DNA of 62,954 nucleotides from NCBI GenBank assembly GCA_903834925.1, contig CAILLA010000063.1, positions 1 to 62,954 of the forward strand, in the 5' to 3' direction. Within the stretch, counting starts at the first letter, position 1, and each line of letters opens with the position of its first letter. Both the position numbers and the translations under genes were made by a program. The notes below the pieces were generated by a model. The model had not been told where the DNA came from. It saw nothing but the letters and a program-made list of their open reading frames with translations, and did not search any database. Below are positions 51,678 through 60,872 of the stretch, one piece after another. The DNA is from an uncultured Schlesneria sp. GTDB lineage: Bacteria > Planctomycetota > Planctomycetia > Planctomycetales > Planctomycetaceae.

Positions 51678-53309
51678 ATGTCCATTCAAGGATACTCACA
51701 TCAGCGAGGTTGGATTTCTCTATTCCCATCGCTCGCCTTAATTTGCACGCTGGCCGGTTCAATTCTTGTCGATAACAGTCTGGTGTTTTCTCAGGGAACT
51801 CCTGTCACTCGAGCCTCTCATACGCGCGACCGGACTCGCGGGTTTATTGATGATTACAGTAACTCGTTGGACAACGAATTCCATGTTCCACATCAACCGG
51901 GAGATCAAGCTCATGGGGATGTCGGTCCAGTTGACGGAAAAACGCTCCGACCATTGATTCGCGTCTTTTCTGATAATCTCACTCAACTGACCTATGCCTT
52001 GAATGAGCAGATCAGTGAAGTTCCTGGACTACGTCAAAGTTATACCGAGGCACTGCGGCTCAGCGGGACGGCGGTAAGCGTTAACAAGTATTCTGAAAAA
52101 TACGGTGTTGATCAAACGAACCTCGAGCAGCTTAAACAATTGGACGCTGACTGGCGCGAATTGGCCTATCGTCTTGAAAGCCTCCGTGGCGTAACCAGCG
52201 AGACACTGGATCTGGTAAAAGGAGTCAACGACGCTGATCATCGCATTCGGCAATTGATCGGGATTCAGCCTCAGCTTGACCGCCGTCAGTTGTATCTCAA
52301 GGCGGCAAGTCTGGCAGGTGATTTGCAGAACCTGCAGGAAGACATCGCCGCAGAACTCGGTAGCGGACAGGACGCACAAGTCTATCGGCGCCTGGTAAGT
52401 CGACTCCGGCAGGTCGTGTTGAATCTGATCGCCATCATTCGAGATGAACGATCGGACGCCAATGTGATTGTCGAAGAATACAAACAGTTCGAATCGATCT
52501 GGTCACCCCTTGTCGTCAAATTGCGAGGTGAAGACGATCGCAACATCGAACGCGGTATCCGACGCGTTTCCGCTTCCGTCAGCGAGATTCATCAACTGCT
52601 GCTGTTGCCACAGAAAATGGATCAGTCTCAGTTTGCTCACCTGGCGACCACACTGAAAAAGGATATCGATGAATTTCTGGAACGGACGCCATTGATTCTG
52701 GTGATGCATTTGCCAAAGTCCAAGCTGGCACTTTCGTCGGCCGATTCGTTCTACGTTGCCTGTGCTCAATTCACGGACGTTGTGAAACGTAGCCAGGAAC
52801 AAGCCGAAATCATTGAAGCGTTTCGACGGATCGAAGTTGCAGAGCGAGCGTTCATTGATGTCTATCGAGACGTTGATAGCGACAAAGCGGTATCCGTTTT
52901 GAGTCGAATCAGTCAGACGGTGAGTGCTTTGAGATCTTCACTGCACCTTCAGCGAGATGATTTCGATAGCAGGACGGCGGAAGAACTAGCCGCTTCAATT
53001 CAGAATTTCACTGAGCAAATTGAAGCGACCACCAAACGATGGCTTGAAGTCGAACGGCACTCGTTTACGCAAGATTGTTTGCAGGACGCGGGGGATCTCA
53101 CGGACCGAGCTGCTCGACTTCACGATGATATTGTTACAGGAAAGCCGCATGCCGAGCTCAAAGGTGAAATTACCGAACTCTATGAAACATGGCGTCGAGT
53201 TTACGATTATCTTCTGAAATGCCAGACCGAAGATCGACAGGCGATGGGCCGGATTTCTAGCAATCTGACACCGGCGCTCGTCGAATTACGGACGATGATT
53301 TTGCAATAA
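51678..53309 (+). CDS. Exported coiled-coil-rich protein, unknown
   Basis: About 543 residues. Signal peptide at the N-terminus (WISLFPSLALICTLAGSILV ... LVFSQ), so ATG 51678 with GGAG upstream is preferred over the frame start at 51648. The mature protein is almost entirely helical with long heptad-like stretches (QLDRRQLYLKAASLAGDLQN; AELASSIQNF-type segments), suggesting an elongated periplasmic or envelope protein. No catalytic motif or known domain was recognised. Confidence 0.65.
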   Translation: MSIQGYSHQRGWISLFPSLALICTLAGSILVDNSLVFSQGTPVTRASHTRDRTRGFIDDYSNSLDNEFHVPHQPGDQAHGDVGPVDGKTLRPLIRVFSDNLTQLTYALNEQISEVPGLRQSYTEALRLSGTAVSVNKYSEKYGVDQTNLEQLKQLDADWRELAYRLESLRGVTSETLDLVKGVNDADHRIRQLIGIQPQLDRRQLYLKAASLAGDLQNLQEDIAAELGSGQDAQVYRRLVSRLRQVVLNLIAIIRDERSDANVIVEEYKQFESIWSPLVVKLRGEDDRNIERGIRRVSASVSEIHQLLLLPQKMDQSQFAHLATTLKKDIDEFLERTPLILVMHLPKSKLALSSADSFYVACAQFTDVVKRSQEQAEIIEAFRRIEVAERAFIDVYRDVDSDKAVSVLSRISQTVSALRSSLHLQRDDFDSRTAEELAASIQNFTEQIEATTKRWLEVERHSFTQDCLQDAGDLTDRAARLHDDIVTGKPHAELKGEITELYETWRRVYDYLLKCQTEDRQAMGRISSNLTPALVELRTMILQ

Positions 53310-53423
53310 GTTGAATCGAAGAGCTCCGCACACGATGGGATGGCGAGGCTGGCCTGATGGAACGGCGAAATTGTGGCCAGTGAATACTGTCGAGACGTAT
53401 CAACGTCACAGTGATCCCAAAAC

Positions 53424-53527
53424 GGGGTGCCACGGTTTTGGAGTCTTCGACAAAGCCGTGGCTTCATGGTTTGATACGATCTCTGAAGAGCACGGCCTTA
53501 CCGAAGACGGTAAAACCGTGGCACCCC
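53424..53527 (-). repeat. Two-hairpin dispersed repeat, copy B
   Basis: About 104 bases flanked by GGGGTGCCACGG and CCGTGGCACCCC, in the opposite orientation to copy A at 28327. Hairpin 1 (read on the minus strand) pairs CACGGTTTTACCG with CGGTAAGGCCGTG around TCTT. It ends 9 bases from the stop codon of the YhaN-like gene and may serve as its terminator. Confidence 0.85.
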
Positions 53528-53536
53528 GTAGTCCAT

Positions 53537-56500
53537 CTAAATGACTAATCGGTGAGCAGTATAACCACTCGACAACTCTTGACTGGCGATATCGAGCAGG
53601 TGTTCGTGATGCGTGAAGAAGATGACCTGTCGTTGCTGACCAAGGCGCGCCAGAATGCGTAACGCTGCTGCTGCGCGAGCGTCGTCGAACTGAATCAAGA
53701 TGTCATCGACAATTAACGGTAATCCGTTTCGAGGTGCGGTCTCAAGCTGCAACGTGGCCAACCTCAGGGCCAGATAGAGTTGATCGCACGTTCCTTCGCT
53801 CATTCCATTGACGGTAACGCCATCGCGACTTCCCGGTCGGATTCCGACAAGTACCGGACGATAATTGTCGTCTTCTTCGACACGCAATCCGTCAAACGAC
53901 CCGAGAGTCAGTTCACGGAACAATTCACTCGCGATCGCGAGAATGGGTCCACGAGTTCTTTCGCGATATCGCTCGATCGAAGAATGCAAAATGCAGCTTG
54001 CTAGTTTAAGACGGACGTAGGCGTCCGCATCGGAACGAATCTGCGCCAGCGTCTGTTGCCGCAATTCTTCGGCGAAAGCAGCCTCTTCCCCTCCATCCAT
54101 CTGGCGTAATTTCTCCTGGATTCCGCCCAGTTGCTGATTCAATATGTCGCGTTCAACCGTCAATCGATTGATTTCCAACTCCAGCGTACGGACTTGTTCT
54201 ATTAAAGATTCAAGCGATTGCTGGCAGGCATGTTCGACAAAATGTTTTAGCGGATCACCACTGGCCAACTCAGTCAGTCGAACACGAATGCGTTCCCGTT
54301 TCTGTTCAAGTTCATCGCGATCGTTGGACCGTCGCTCGACCGTCTCCAATTCCAGAAACAGCTGATCTAGCGTCTTATTGCCCTCACCGGAAATCCGTTC
54401 CATTTCGGGACGCGAGATGTTTGCAGATTGGCAAAGTTGCTCAATCAATCGTTTTCCCGATTCACGCGACTCTTGGGCGAGCTTCAATTGTTGTTCGGCC
54501 TGTGACTTTTTTGCGAGTGACTTGCTTCGGACGGCATCGACTCGTTGGCCATCGATCATTCGGTCGCGAAGCTTCGCGACCGCTTGGCTTACTTCAATGT
54601 TAATAAGATCTGGCGCAACTTCCTGACACAATGCAGCAACCCTCGCCCCCAATCGCTGGGCGTCAGCATCAATGCCGGAAATCCGTCCTTGAAGTTGCTG
54701 GACATGGCGTTGATGTTCCGTCAGTTCGACCAACGCTTCGACGAAGCTTGCCGCAGCATCAGGTGATGAATCGGAAGCAAGCCCCAATTCAGACATCACT
54801 CCGGCCCAGTCGGATTTCCATTTGGCTAAATCCTTTTCTGCGGATGCCAATCGATCCGTTGATTCAGCAAGTTCTCCTGTTACCCGCGTAACCGCTTCGA
54901 TCGTTTCCCTGCGGCGTCGCTGTGCGGATTCCTCATTTTTCAGTAGGCCTTCGGTTCTTGATATCAGCTCTTTCAGAGGCGCGTCGTTTCCTGAAGCTGG
55001 TTCAATTTCCAAGAGGTGTCTGAGTTTTTCAACGTTTTCTTGAATACGCTCGGAAAGGTCCTTTGCTTCCTGCTCACATCTCCAGATGCGCATGTCATTT
55101 TGGAGTAGAGTTTCACGCTGAACAATCCAGGTCTGCGTTTCGCCCGGCAACGGTGCATTCGGACCGACTTCCTGCCACTCCAGCTTCCATCGCTTTTCGA
55201 GCGTAATCCGATCGGCTTCCAGTTCTGCAATGCGGATTGTCACTTCATGCTGTCTCGCGTTGTTAGTTTCGAGATCGGCGAGTTCTTCAGACAGTTGAGC
55301 AACTCGATCCGCTTCGCTTCTCAGCCGGTCGGCAATCGCGTCCGCTTCAAAGGTAGAATTCTCGAAATCGTCGAGGATTCGACTGTCAGGTATGCCCTTC
55401 TTCTCCAAGGTCTTTCGGATTTCGGACCAAATCTCGGCCCGCCGGTTTCGAGCGTCTTCCAAATCCATTTCCGACGGAAGTTGAAATTCGTTCCGGAGTT
55501 TTTCGATTGTCCGGCAAAGTTGCTGTTGTTCCTTGTCGAGTTCGGACAACCGCGAGTGAAGCACGGACTGCTCGGCGTGATTGGCCTGAAAACCAGCCTC
55601 CAATTGTTTCAGAAGTTGAGGATCGGGAATCTTTATCAAGGCGATCTTGGCGATCGAGACGTTTCCAAGTCCTAACCGATCAATCTGCTGTCGTGCGTCA
55701 TGTTCGATTGCAGCGATGTCTTCCCGGGCCAGCTTCAAGCGAGCTTCCAGGTCACCTTCGCTTTGCACCGCGCGAAGAAGATTTTGAATGTCGTCAAGCG
55801 GACGATCTTCGGGGAGTTCTTTCAATATCCCTTGAAGTTCCTGAAGTTGGACGGAAAGTCGACTTCGCAGAAGAGCTGCTTGCTCCAGTGACTGAAGTAG
55901 TCCAGCCTGCTGTCGTCCCAATTGACCGAGTCGAGTTCGGTAAGTCCGATCGAGGATCTTTGAAGTGTCAGGGATTTGTTCGATGGAAACGGTCATCGAC
56001 TGAAGCAATTCTCGAATCGATGCCTCATGATGATCGCGATCTTCAACCAGCTTCAGGCGATCGATAAGCCCTTTCTGGCAAGCCCCCCATTCGGTAAAAA
56101 GACCGGAAATATCGTCTGACCGAGTCATTAATCCTTGCGGCTCGGCCAGGTTCTTAAGCTCGATGTGAACTTGCTGAATCGTTTCGGTGGCCGCCTGCTC
56201 ATGAATACTGTGCTGCTTGAGTAGCAGAATCGCTTCCTGTCTCTTCGACTTGAAGTCGGGGTCCAGCCGAGGGATTAACCCCAGTTGTGCGAGTGCTTTC
56301 TCAGCCGAATCCAGTTCTTGAACGAGTGGCCAGGCAAGTTGCCAACGTTGATTTCGATCGCGATCGCTAATCCGATTGATCAACCTGACTGAAACCTCTT
56401 CGAGCCGAAGCAACGTATCCTGGCGATTGCGATCGGCCTCTTCCCATTCAGAAACGGACAGCAACTTTTCACGCAGCTTTTCCTTTTGTTCCTGCAACAA

Positions 56501-57055
56501 GACGATCGACTGATTCAACCGTTGTTTCTTACCTTGCGGTTTAAAAATCTCTGCCGCATCGTCCACCAGTTTCTTTTTCACCAAGTTCAGATCCGTGACG
56601 CCAGAACCGGTGGCAAAAAGAATGTCGCCGAGATCGCCACTTCCCGTTGCAATCTCGTGCCCTCCCTTAATCAATTGCTCGTAGTCAATCCCATACCGCT
56701 GTTGGAAAGTCGTTTCATCGATTCCAGCCAGCAACTGTGTCCATCGATCAGAGTCAACGATCGCAATATCATCGCCGGCTCGAAGCGAATCCTTACGAGT
56801 CTTGCGCCGAATCACTTCGAGTTCATCACCCGAATCATTCGATACGACACCACCGATCCGGAGATTTGGATTTGAATGAACAAAGTTGTCGTCGGTTCTT
56901 TCGTCAAACCCAAATAAGAGCTGGCGAATGGCTCGCAGCGTGGTGCTCTTCCCCGCCTCGTTGGGGCCGTAGACCAGATGAAAACCAGGGCCAAGGGTTA
57001 ACCGTACATCGGTGAATTTCCCAAAGGCAATCAAATCCAATCTTGAAAGCCACAT
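53537..57055 (-). CDS. YhaN-like SMC/Rad50-type AAA ATPase
   Basis: A 1172-residue coiled-coil ATPase. The N-terminal half-domain has Walker A GPNEAGKST (30-38) and the YhaN region LLFGFDERTDDNFVHSNPNL. About 850 residues of coiled coil follow, then the C-terminal half-domain with signature NGMSEGTCDQLYLALRLATL, Walker B GLPLIVDDILIQFDD and switch FFTHHEH. Such proteins usually work with a metallophosphoesterase (YhaO/SbcD/Mre11-like) in DNA end processing; no such gene is next to it. ATG 57055 opens the conserved MWLSRLDLIAFGKF; the frame upstream to 57166 runs into repeat C. It is bracketed by two-hairpin repeats on both sides. Confidence 0.88.
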   Translation of the reverse strand: MWLSRLDLIAFGKFTDVRLTLGPGFHLVYGPNEAGKSTTLRAIRQLLFGFDERTDDNFVHSNPNLRIGGVVSNDSGDELEVIRRKTRKDSLRAGDDIAIVDSDRWTQLLAGIDETTFQQRYGIDYEQLIKGGHEIATGSGDLGDILFATGSGVTDLNLVKKKLVDDAAEIFKPQGKKQRLNQSIVLLQEQKEKLREKLLSVSEWEEADRNRQDTLLRLEEVSVRLINRISDRDRNQRWQLAWPLVQELDSAEKALAQLGLIPRLDPDFKSKRQEAILLLKQHSIHEQAATETIQQVHIELKNLAEPQGLMTRSDDISGLFTEWGACQKGLIDRLKLVEDRDHHEASIRELLQSMTVSIEQIPDTSKILDRTYRTRLGQLGRQQAGLLQSLEQAALLRSRLSVQLQELQGILKELPEDRPLDDIQNLLRAVQSEGDLEARLKLAREDIAAIEHDARQQIDRLGLGNVSIAKIALIKIPDPQLLKQLEAGFQANHAEQSVLHSRLSELDKEQQQLCRTIEKLRNEFQLPSEMDLEDARNRRAEIWSEIRKTLEKKGIPDSRILDDFENSTFEADAIADRLRSEADRVAQLSEELADLETNNARQHEVTIRIAELEADRITLEKRWKLEWQEVGPNAPLPGETQTWIVQRETLLQNDMRIWRCEQEAKDLSERIQENVEKLRHLLEIEPASGNDAPLKELISRTEGLLKNEESAQRRRRETIEAVTRVTGELAESTDRLASAEKDLAKWKSDWAGVMSELGLASDSSPDAAASFVEALVELTEHQRHVQQLQGRISGIDADAQRLGARVAALCQEVAPDLINIEVSQAVAKLRDRMIDGQRVDAVRSKSLAKKSQAEQQLKLAQESRESGKRLIEQLCQSANISRPEMERISGEGNKTLDQLFLELETVERRSNDRDELEQKRERIRVRLTELASGDPLKHFVEHACQQSLESLIEQVRTLELEINRLTVERDILNQQLGGIQEKLRQMDGGEEAAFAEELRQQTLAQIRSDADAYVRLKLASCILHSSIERYRERTRGPILAIASELFRELTLGSFDGLRVEEDDNYRPVLVGIRPGSRDGVTVNGMSEGTCDQLYLALRLATLQLETAPRNGLPLIVDDILIQFDDARAAAALRILARLGQQRQVIFFTHHEHLLDIASQELSSGYTAHRLVI

Positions 57056-57137
57056 GTTGAATTTGCCTTGGGAATCTCTGGTCGTAATGATAGAAAAAGG
57101 ATTTTTCGTCGGAAAAAATGGACGATTGTAAACTTCT

Positions 57138-57238
57138 TGTGCCACTGCTTGACCGTACACGGTCAAGCAGTGCTCTTCGATTATCGACTTACAACGCTAA
57201 TCCACTACGTCGGAGAGGACTCCGATTCCGTGGCACCT
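57138..57238 (+). repeat. Two-hairpin dispersed repeat, copy C (diverged)
   Basis: About 101 bases from TGTGCCAC to GTGGCACCT. Hairpin 1 is a perfect 13-bp stem (57143-57155 with 57160-57172, loop TACA) followed by CTCTTCG, as in copies A and B but with different stem sequence. Hairpin 2 (57202-57233) pairs CCAC with GTGG and TCGGAG with CTCCGA. Confidence 0.7.
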
Positions 57239-57307
57239 ATCAAAGTGAGTTCATAAAACCCCTTCACGGCGCTGCCATTCACACCGCAAAAACAGGACTT
57301 CCAAGTT

Positions 57308-58303
57308 TTATTTCAGCGCTGCCGATTCCGAAGTCACTGATTGAGCTGTCCCAAGAATTGCAGCGTGAAGCGGGCCATTCGTCACGATAATCCCGCGATT
57401 TTCCCGCAATTCATGACCTTTAGAGAAGTCAAGAAGTTTCCCTTGGAGGTCTGTCACGGTACCACCTGCTTCAGTAACGATCAGAACTCCTCCCGCGTGA
57501 TCCCAGATCTTTTCGAAATAGCCTGTCTTGGCGGGTAGGCGAAGGTAAACGTCCGCTTCTCCGGCAGCCACCATTGCATACTTGGCCTGACTGTCCATTC
57601 GAACCGGTCCCGCTTTGATCCCAAGCGTTTCTGCGATTATCGCAGATTCGTTATGAGAACTGTGGCTAGACTCAAACGATTCACAAAATCGAGCCAGAGT
57701 GGGGTCCGTCATTTCTGTGACATGAATTCTTCTGGGTTCAGAATCGGCATCTAACCGAAGTGCAAAGGCTCCTTGCCCCAAAATTGCGTAAAACAATGAA
57801 TCGCCACTTTGATTTCGAGTTCCCAGGTTGGGACACCCGAGAATTCCAATCTTAATCTGACCGTCGATGATCAGCGCAAGTGAAATTGCGTACTGGTCTC
57901 GACGAAGAAACCCTTTGGTTCCATCGATTGGGTCGAGTGTCCAGAAACGTGCCGAGTAATTCTTAGCCCCCCCTCGATCGATCCAATTCCGAATTTCGTC
58001 GGGAAACGCTTCGCGATAGTGATCGCAAATAAGCTGATGAATCTCGCGAAGAAAGTGTTCATTCTCGGGTTGATGCAGCGCAAGAGAATCTTCTTCTGCG
58101 ATGACGGGATCGTCAGGAAACGCCTCACCGATCGCATGGCAGACAACCGCCTGGCTGGCAAAGTCGGCAACGGTGACCGGGCTGTTGTCTTTCTTGTCGA
58201 GGACTTCAGGCGTGATGGCGGCTTGAACAACTCGACAAATTTTGGCTGCCATTCTGACGGCAGTCAGACCAACTTTCAGTTCTTCGGCATAGGTATTGGA
58301 CAT
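57308..58303 (-). CDS. 3'(2'),5'-bisphosphate nucleotidase (CysQ/HAL2-like, IMPase family)
   Basis: A 331-residue Mg-dependent phosphatase predicted to hydrolyse 3'-phosphoadenosine 5'-phosphate to AMP, which recycles a by-product of sulfate assimilation. The two metal motifs are present: EED in DDPVIAEEDSLA and DPIDGTKGF, plus the C-terminal WDHAGGVLIVTEAGG. The KDNSPVTVADFASQAVV opening matches HAL2/CysQ rather than inositol monophosphatase; inositol phosphates remain possible substrates. It lies 36 bases after the Ldh-family gene on the same strand, so the two may be one transcript. Confidence 0.88.
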   Translation of the reverse strand: MSNTYAEELKVGLTAVRMAAKICRVVQAAITPEVLDKKDNSPVTVADFASQAVVCHAIGEAFPDDPVIAEEDSLALHQPENEHFLREIHQLICDHYREAFPDEIRNWIDRGGAKNYSARFWTLDPIDGTKGFLRRDQYAISLALIIDGQIKIGILGCPNLGTRNQSGDSLFYAILGQGAFALRLDADSEPRRIHVTEMTDPTLARFCESFESSHSSHNESAIIAETLGIKAGPVRMDSQAKYAMVAAGEADVYLRLPAKTGYFEKIWDHAGGVLIVTEAGGTVTDLQGKLLDFSKGHELRENRGIIVTNGPLHAAILGTAQSVTSESAALK

Positions 58304-58339
58304 GTTGGAAAACTCTCACTGGATATTGTTCAAAGCTTC

Positions 58340-59395
58340 TTAGAAGGCTGGTACGGGGACATTGAGCTGCACTGCGAGGTCAACAAGGGCTTTCCAGTTT
58401 CCGTCATCAAGCGGGATTCCGGTTGCACTTCGACTCGCAAGAGTTCGCCGCTCAGGATCGCCTGGTAGCGTCACTTCATTGACGCCATCAATTCGCGGTA
58501 CGTCTCGCACGTATGTTTCCAGTTGTCCAACTTCACCCAGTAGATGTTGGGTGCCACCGAAGAATTCAGGATTCATGACCCAGAACACGACGCAATTTCC
58601 GAGCGGAGGAGGTGGATTGGGAAGTGCACATTGACCACCAGAAAACCCTCCGGCCAGCACCTCGATCATGAAGGCCAGTCCAAAACCCTTGTAAGCCTGG
58701 TCACCACCGAGAGGCAGGATTGTCCCTGGCGGGTTTCCGTAAAGCTGATTCGGGTCGGTTGTTGGCTTGCCGTCGGGGTCCAGAATCCATCCAAGTGGAA
58801 CCGACTGTCCGGCAATCTTTTTGACTCGCACTTTTCCTTCAGCGGTCGCGCTGGTGCCAATATCGAAAATGAACGGTCCGTTGGCACCGCCAGGAACGCC
58901 GATACAAATGGGGTTCGTCCCCAACCTCGGTCGTTTGCCTCCAACTGGCGCGACACGCTGTGCCGCTCCATGATTGTTAGCAATGACAATTGCCGTCAGG
59001 CCGTGTGACGCAGCCATTTCTGCATATTCACCCAAACGACCGATGTGACAGGCACGACGAAGAGTTCCGCATGCGATCGCGGACGTTTGGCACTTGGCAA
59101 TCAGTCGTCGCATCAGGTCTTGCGACAGGACCTGTCCCAGCCCCCAGCCCCCGTCACACACAAGCGAACTCGGCGATTCTTTCTCAACAACCAGTTTTGC
59201 ATGGGGATCGAGCGTTTTATCCAGCACCTTCCCGATATAGAACGGGATTCGCATCACGCCATGAGAATCGTGCCCGCGCAAGTTCGCTTCAACAAGACTT
59301 TTAGCAACCAGATTCGCTTCGGCTTCGTTCACACCCGCAGCGGAAAACAGGGAAGCAGAAAACTGAGTTAAAACAGCATCGTTCAGAACTGGCAA
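58340..59395 (-). CDS. Ldh-family (malate/lactate-type) oxidoreductase
   Basis: A 351-residue NAD(P)-dependent dehydrogenase of the Ldh2/MDH2/YlbC-YiaK family, unrelated to the Rossmann LDH. The catalytic region LRGHDSHGVMRIPFYI (His-Asp-Ser-His) and GTNPICIGVPG, FDIGTSATAEGKVRV and GDQAYKGFGLAFMIEVLAGG are in order. The substrate is a 2-hydroxy acid or sugar acid; family members use malate, sulfolactate, ureidoglycolate or 2,3-diketogulonate. The start is TTG 59395 with GAGGTG just upstream. Confidence 0.88.
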   Translation of the reverse strand: MPVLNDAVLTQFSASLFSAAGVNEAEANLVAKSLVEANLRGHDSHGVMRIPFYIGKVLDKTLDPHAKLVVEKESPSSLVCDGGWGLGQVLSQDLMRRLIAKCQTSAIACGTLRRACHIGRLGEYAEMAASHGLTAIVIANNHGAAQRVAPVGGKRPRLGTNPICIGVPGGANGPFIFDIGTSATAEGKVRVKKIAGQSVPLGWILDPDGKPTTDPNQLYGNPPGTILPLGGDQAYKGFGLAFMIEVLAGGFSGGQCALPNPPPPLGNCVVFWVMNPEFFGGTQHLLGEVGQLETYVRDVPRIDGVNEVTLPGDPERRTLASRSATGIPLDDGNWKALVDLAVQLNVPVPAF

Positions 59396-59504
59396 CGTGG
59401 CACCTCGAATCCAAAGTGTCGGAAAACAATCACGGCAAGGACCGAGACTGTATCAGACTGGACAGCAAGGGCAAAAGTCAGCGATTCTGGCAAGATCCGC
59501 AATC

Positions 59505-59665
59505 GTTTAACCGCGCCTCGGAGAGAAGCGGGAGCGAAGCGGCGAAGTTGCCGTCAGCCGAGGCGCCATTTCTCGTTGGGGAATTGAGAAAATTCGGGGC
59601 TGGGGCAACGTCCGCAGAGAACGACTGAACGCCAATCCGCCTGCGCTGCTGGCTGCGAGTTAAAC
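59505..59665. repeat. Dispersed repeat, GTTTAAC family, copy 2
   Basis: Bounded by GTTTAAC (59505-59511) and GTTAAAC (59659-59665). It matches copy 1 (26702-26886) in opposite orientation: about 30 bases at the left end and about 60 at the right end are nearly identical, while the middle differs. It also has a CGCGCCTCGG/CCGAGGCGCC imperfect inverted repeat. It fills most of the gap between the Ldh-family and BLUF genes. Confidence 0.78.
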
Positions 59666-59681
59666 AAAAAACCTCTAGGGA

Positions 59682-60098
59682 TTACATAATTTTCTTAAAT
59701 GTCATTAGCAGTTTTTTGCAGCGTGTCGGGTCTTTTGAGAACTCTGCTTCTGTCAGTGGGCAGTTTAGGAACTCGGTATATCCCGGAATAGAATGCACAT
59801 CGACCGCATTGAGATCCCTGAATCCCATCGACCAGTCTGGGAACTGCCGTTCTGTCAAGGGCCCCTGCAAGAGCATAAGCATCCCTCGATGCCGAGGATC
59901 ACGTTTAATTTTGGCATCGAGCGTCCGAACCGCTTCCTCCTCCCCTTCGATCACTTGCATGAAGTTGCCGTCCTTGTAGAGCAACATCCCCGTGATACCA
60001 ACGTTGGAGTTGTGCACATGGGCTTTTGATAGCAGTTCGACCAGTTCAGACGAAGAAAACGGCCTGACCGCAGAACTTACATATACGATATGAAACAT
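59682..60098 (-). CDS. Single-domain BLUF blue-light photoreceptor
   Basis: A 138-residue BLUF protein that binds FAD non-covalently and senses blue light. All residues of the photocycle are present at the right spacing: Tyr6, Asn30, Gln48, Trp89 and Met91 (AppA Tyr21, Asn45, Gln63, Trp104, Met106). The domain fills residues 1-95; the remaining 43 residues form the usual C-terminal cap helices. There is no output domain, so it must signal by protein contact. A ribosome site (GGAGTAGGGATC) precedes ATG 60098. No partner gene is adjacent. Confidence 0.93.
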   Translation of the reverse strand: MFHIVYVSSAVRPFSSSELVELLSKAHVHNSNVGITGMLLYKDGNFMQVIEGEEEAVRTLDAKIKRDPRHRGMLMLLQGPLTERQFPDWSMGFRDLNAVDVHSIPGYTEFLNCPLTEAEFSKDPTRCKKLLMTFKKIM

Positions 60099-60293
60099 GA
60101 TCCCTACTCCGACACCTGACTCTAACTATTGGGACAATCTAACTTTGGGGAAATCAACAATTCAGTCCTTCGCAGAACTGGAATTGAACACCCAGGATTG
60201 TAGCCGTAATCCCCAAGTCGGCATTTCAGGATTTTTTCGGCGATCCGGGAAATTCAAATTTTGAGAGATCAATTAGATGGAATTGTCGCCGCT

Positions 60294-60872
60294 TTAAGTC
60301 GTCCGATCAGCTCGCACCTCGTAACGAACATCAACCATACCGCTCTTGTACGCTTTGACTTCGGCCAGATGGAGCGGGATGTCAGCTTCGAAGTTTTCGA
60401 AGAATCGAATCCCCTCACCAATTAAGACCGGCAGGATCGAATATCGAATTTCGTCTGCCAGCCCGAGACGAAGACACTCGCCAGCGACGAAACCCCCGCC
60501 AACAAACCAGATGGAGCGGAACGCGGGCCGCAATCGCTCATTTACGAACCGGGCAAGGTCGCCAGAATAGAATTCAACGGTTTCACGAATCCGAGACTGT
60601 TCGCGACTCGTAAGGACGAAGGTCGGTTTATCGCCGTAAGGCCAACCGAACCCATCGACGTCAAAGCGAAGGGCAGTCTCATAGGTTCGCGATCCCATGA
60701 CATAGCAGTCGATCGTTTTGAGAAACGTCTCGACGAAACCCGGGTCCATCGTCTCCCCGCTTACGAATTCGTCCGCTGTTTCCAGCCAGTCAACCCGCCC
60801 ATCCTTTCGAGCAATAAAGCCGTCAAGGCTCGCCACCATATGGATCGTTACGCGAGAATCAGGGTGTTTCAT
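60294..60872 (-). CDS. DHFR-family (RibD C-terminal-like) reductase
   Basis: A 192-residue protein of the dihydrofolate reductase-like superfamily (RibD_C). Motifs are VTIHMVASLDGFIARKDGRV, CYVMGSRTYETAL, IWFVGGGFVAGECLRLGLAD (the NADPH-binding GGG turn) and LPVLIGEGIRFFE. Stand-alone members of this type are common; few have known substrates, and it is not a proven folate or riboflavin enzyme. ATG 60872 is preferred over the upstream in-frame ATG at 60929. Confidence 0.85.
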   Translation of the reverse strand: MKHPDSRVTIHMVASLDGFIARKDGRVDWLETADEFVSGETMDPGFVETFLKTIDCYVMGSRTYETALRFDVDGFGWPYGDKPTFVLTSREQSRIRETVEFYSGDLARFVNERLRPAFRSIWFVGGGFVAGECLRLGLADEIRYSILPVLIGEGIRFFENFEADIPLHLAEVKAYKSGMVDVRYEVRADRTT

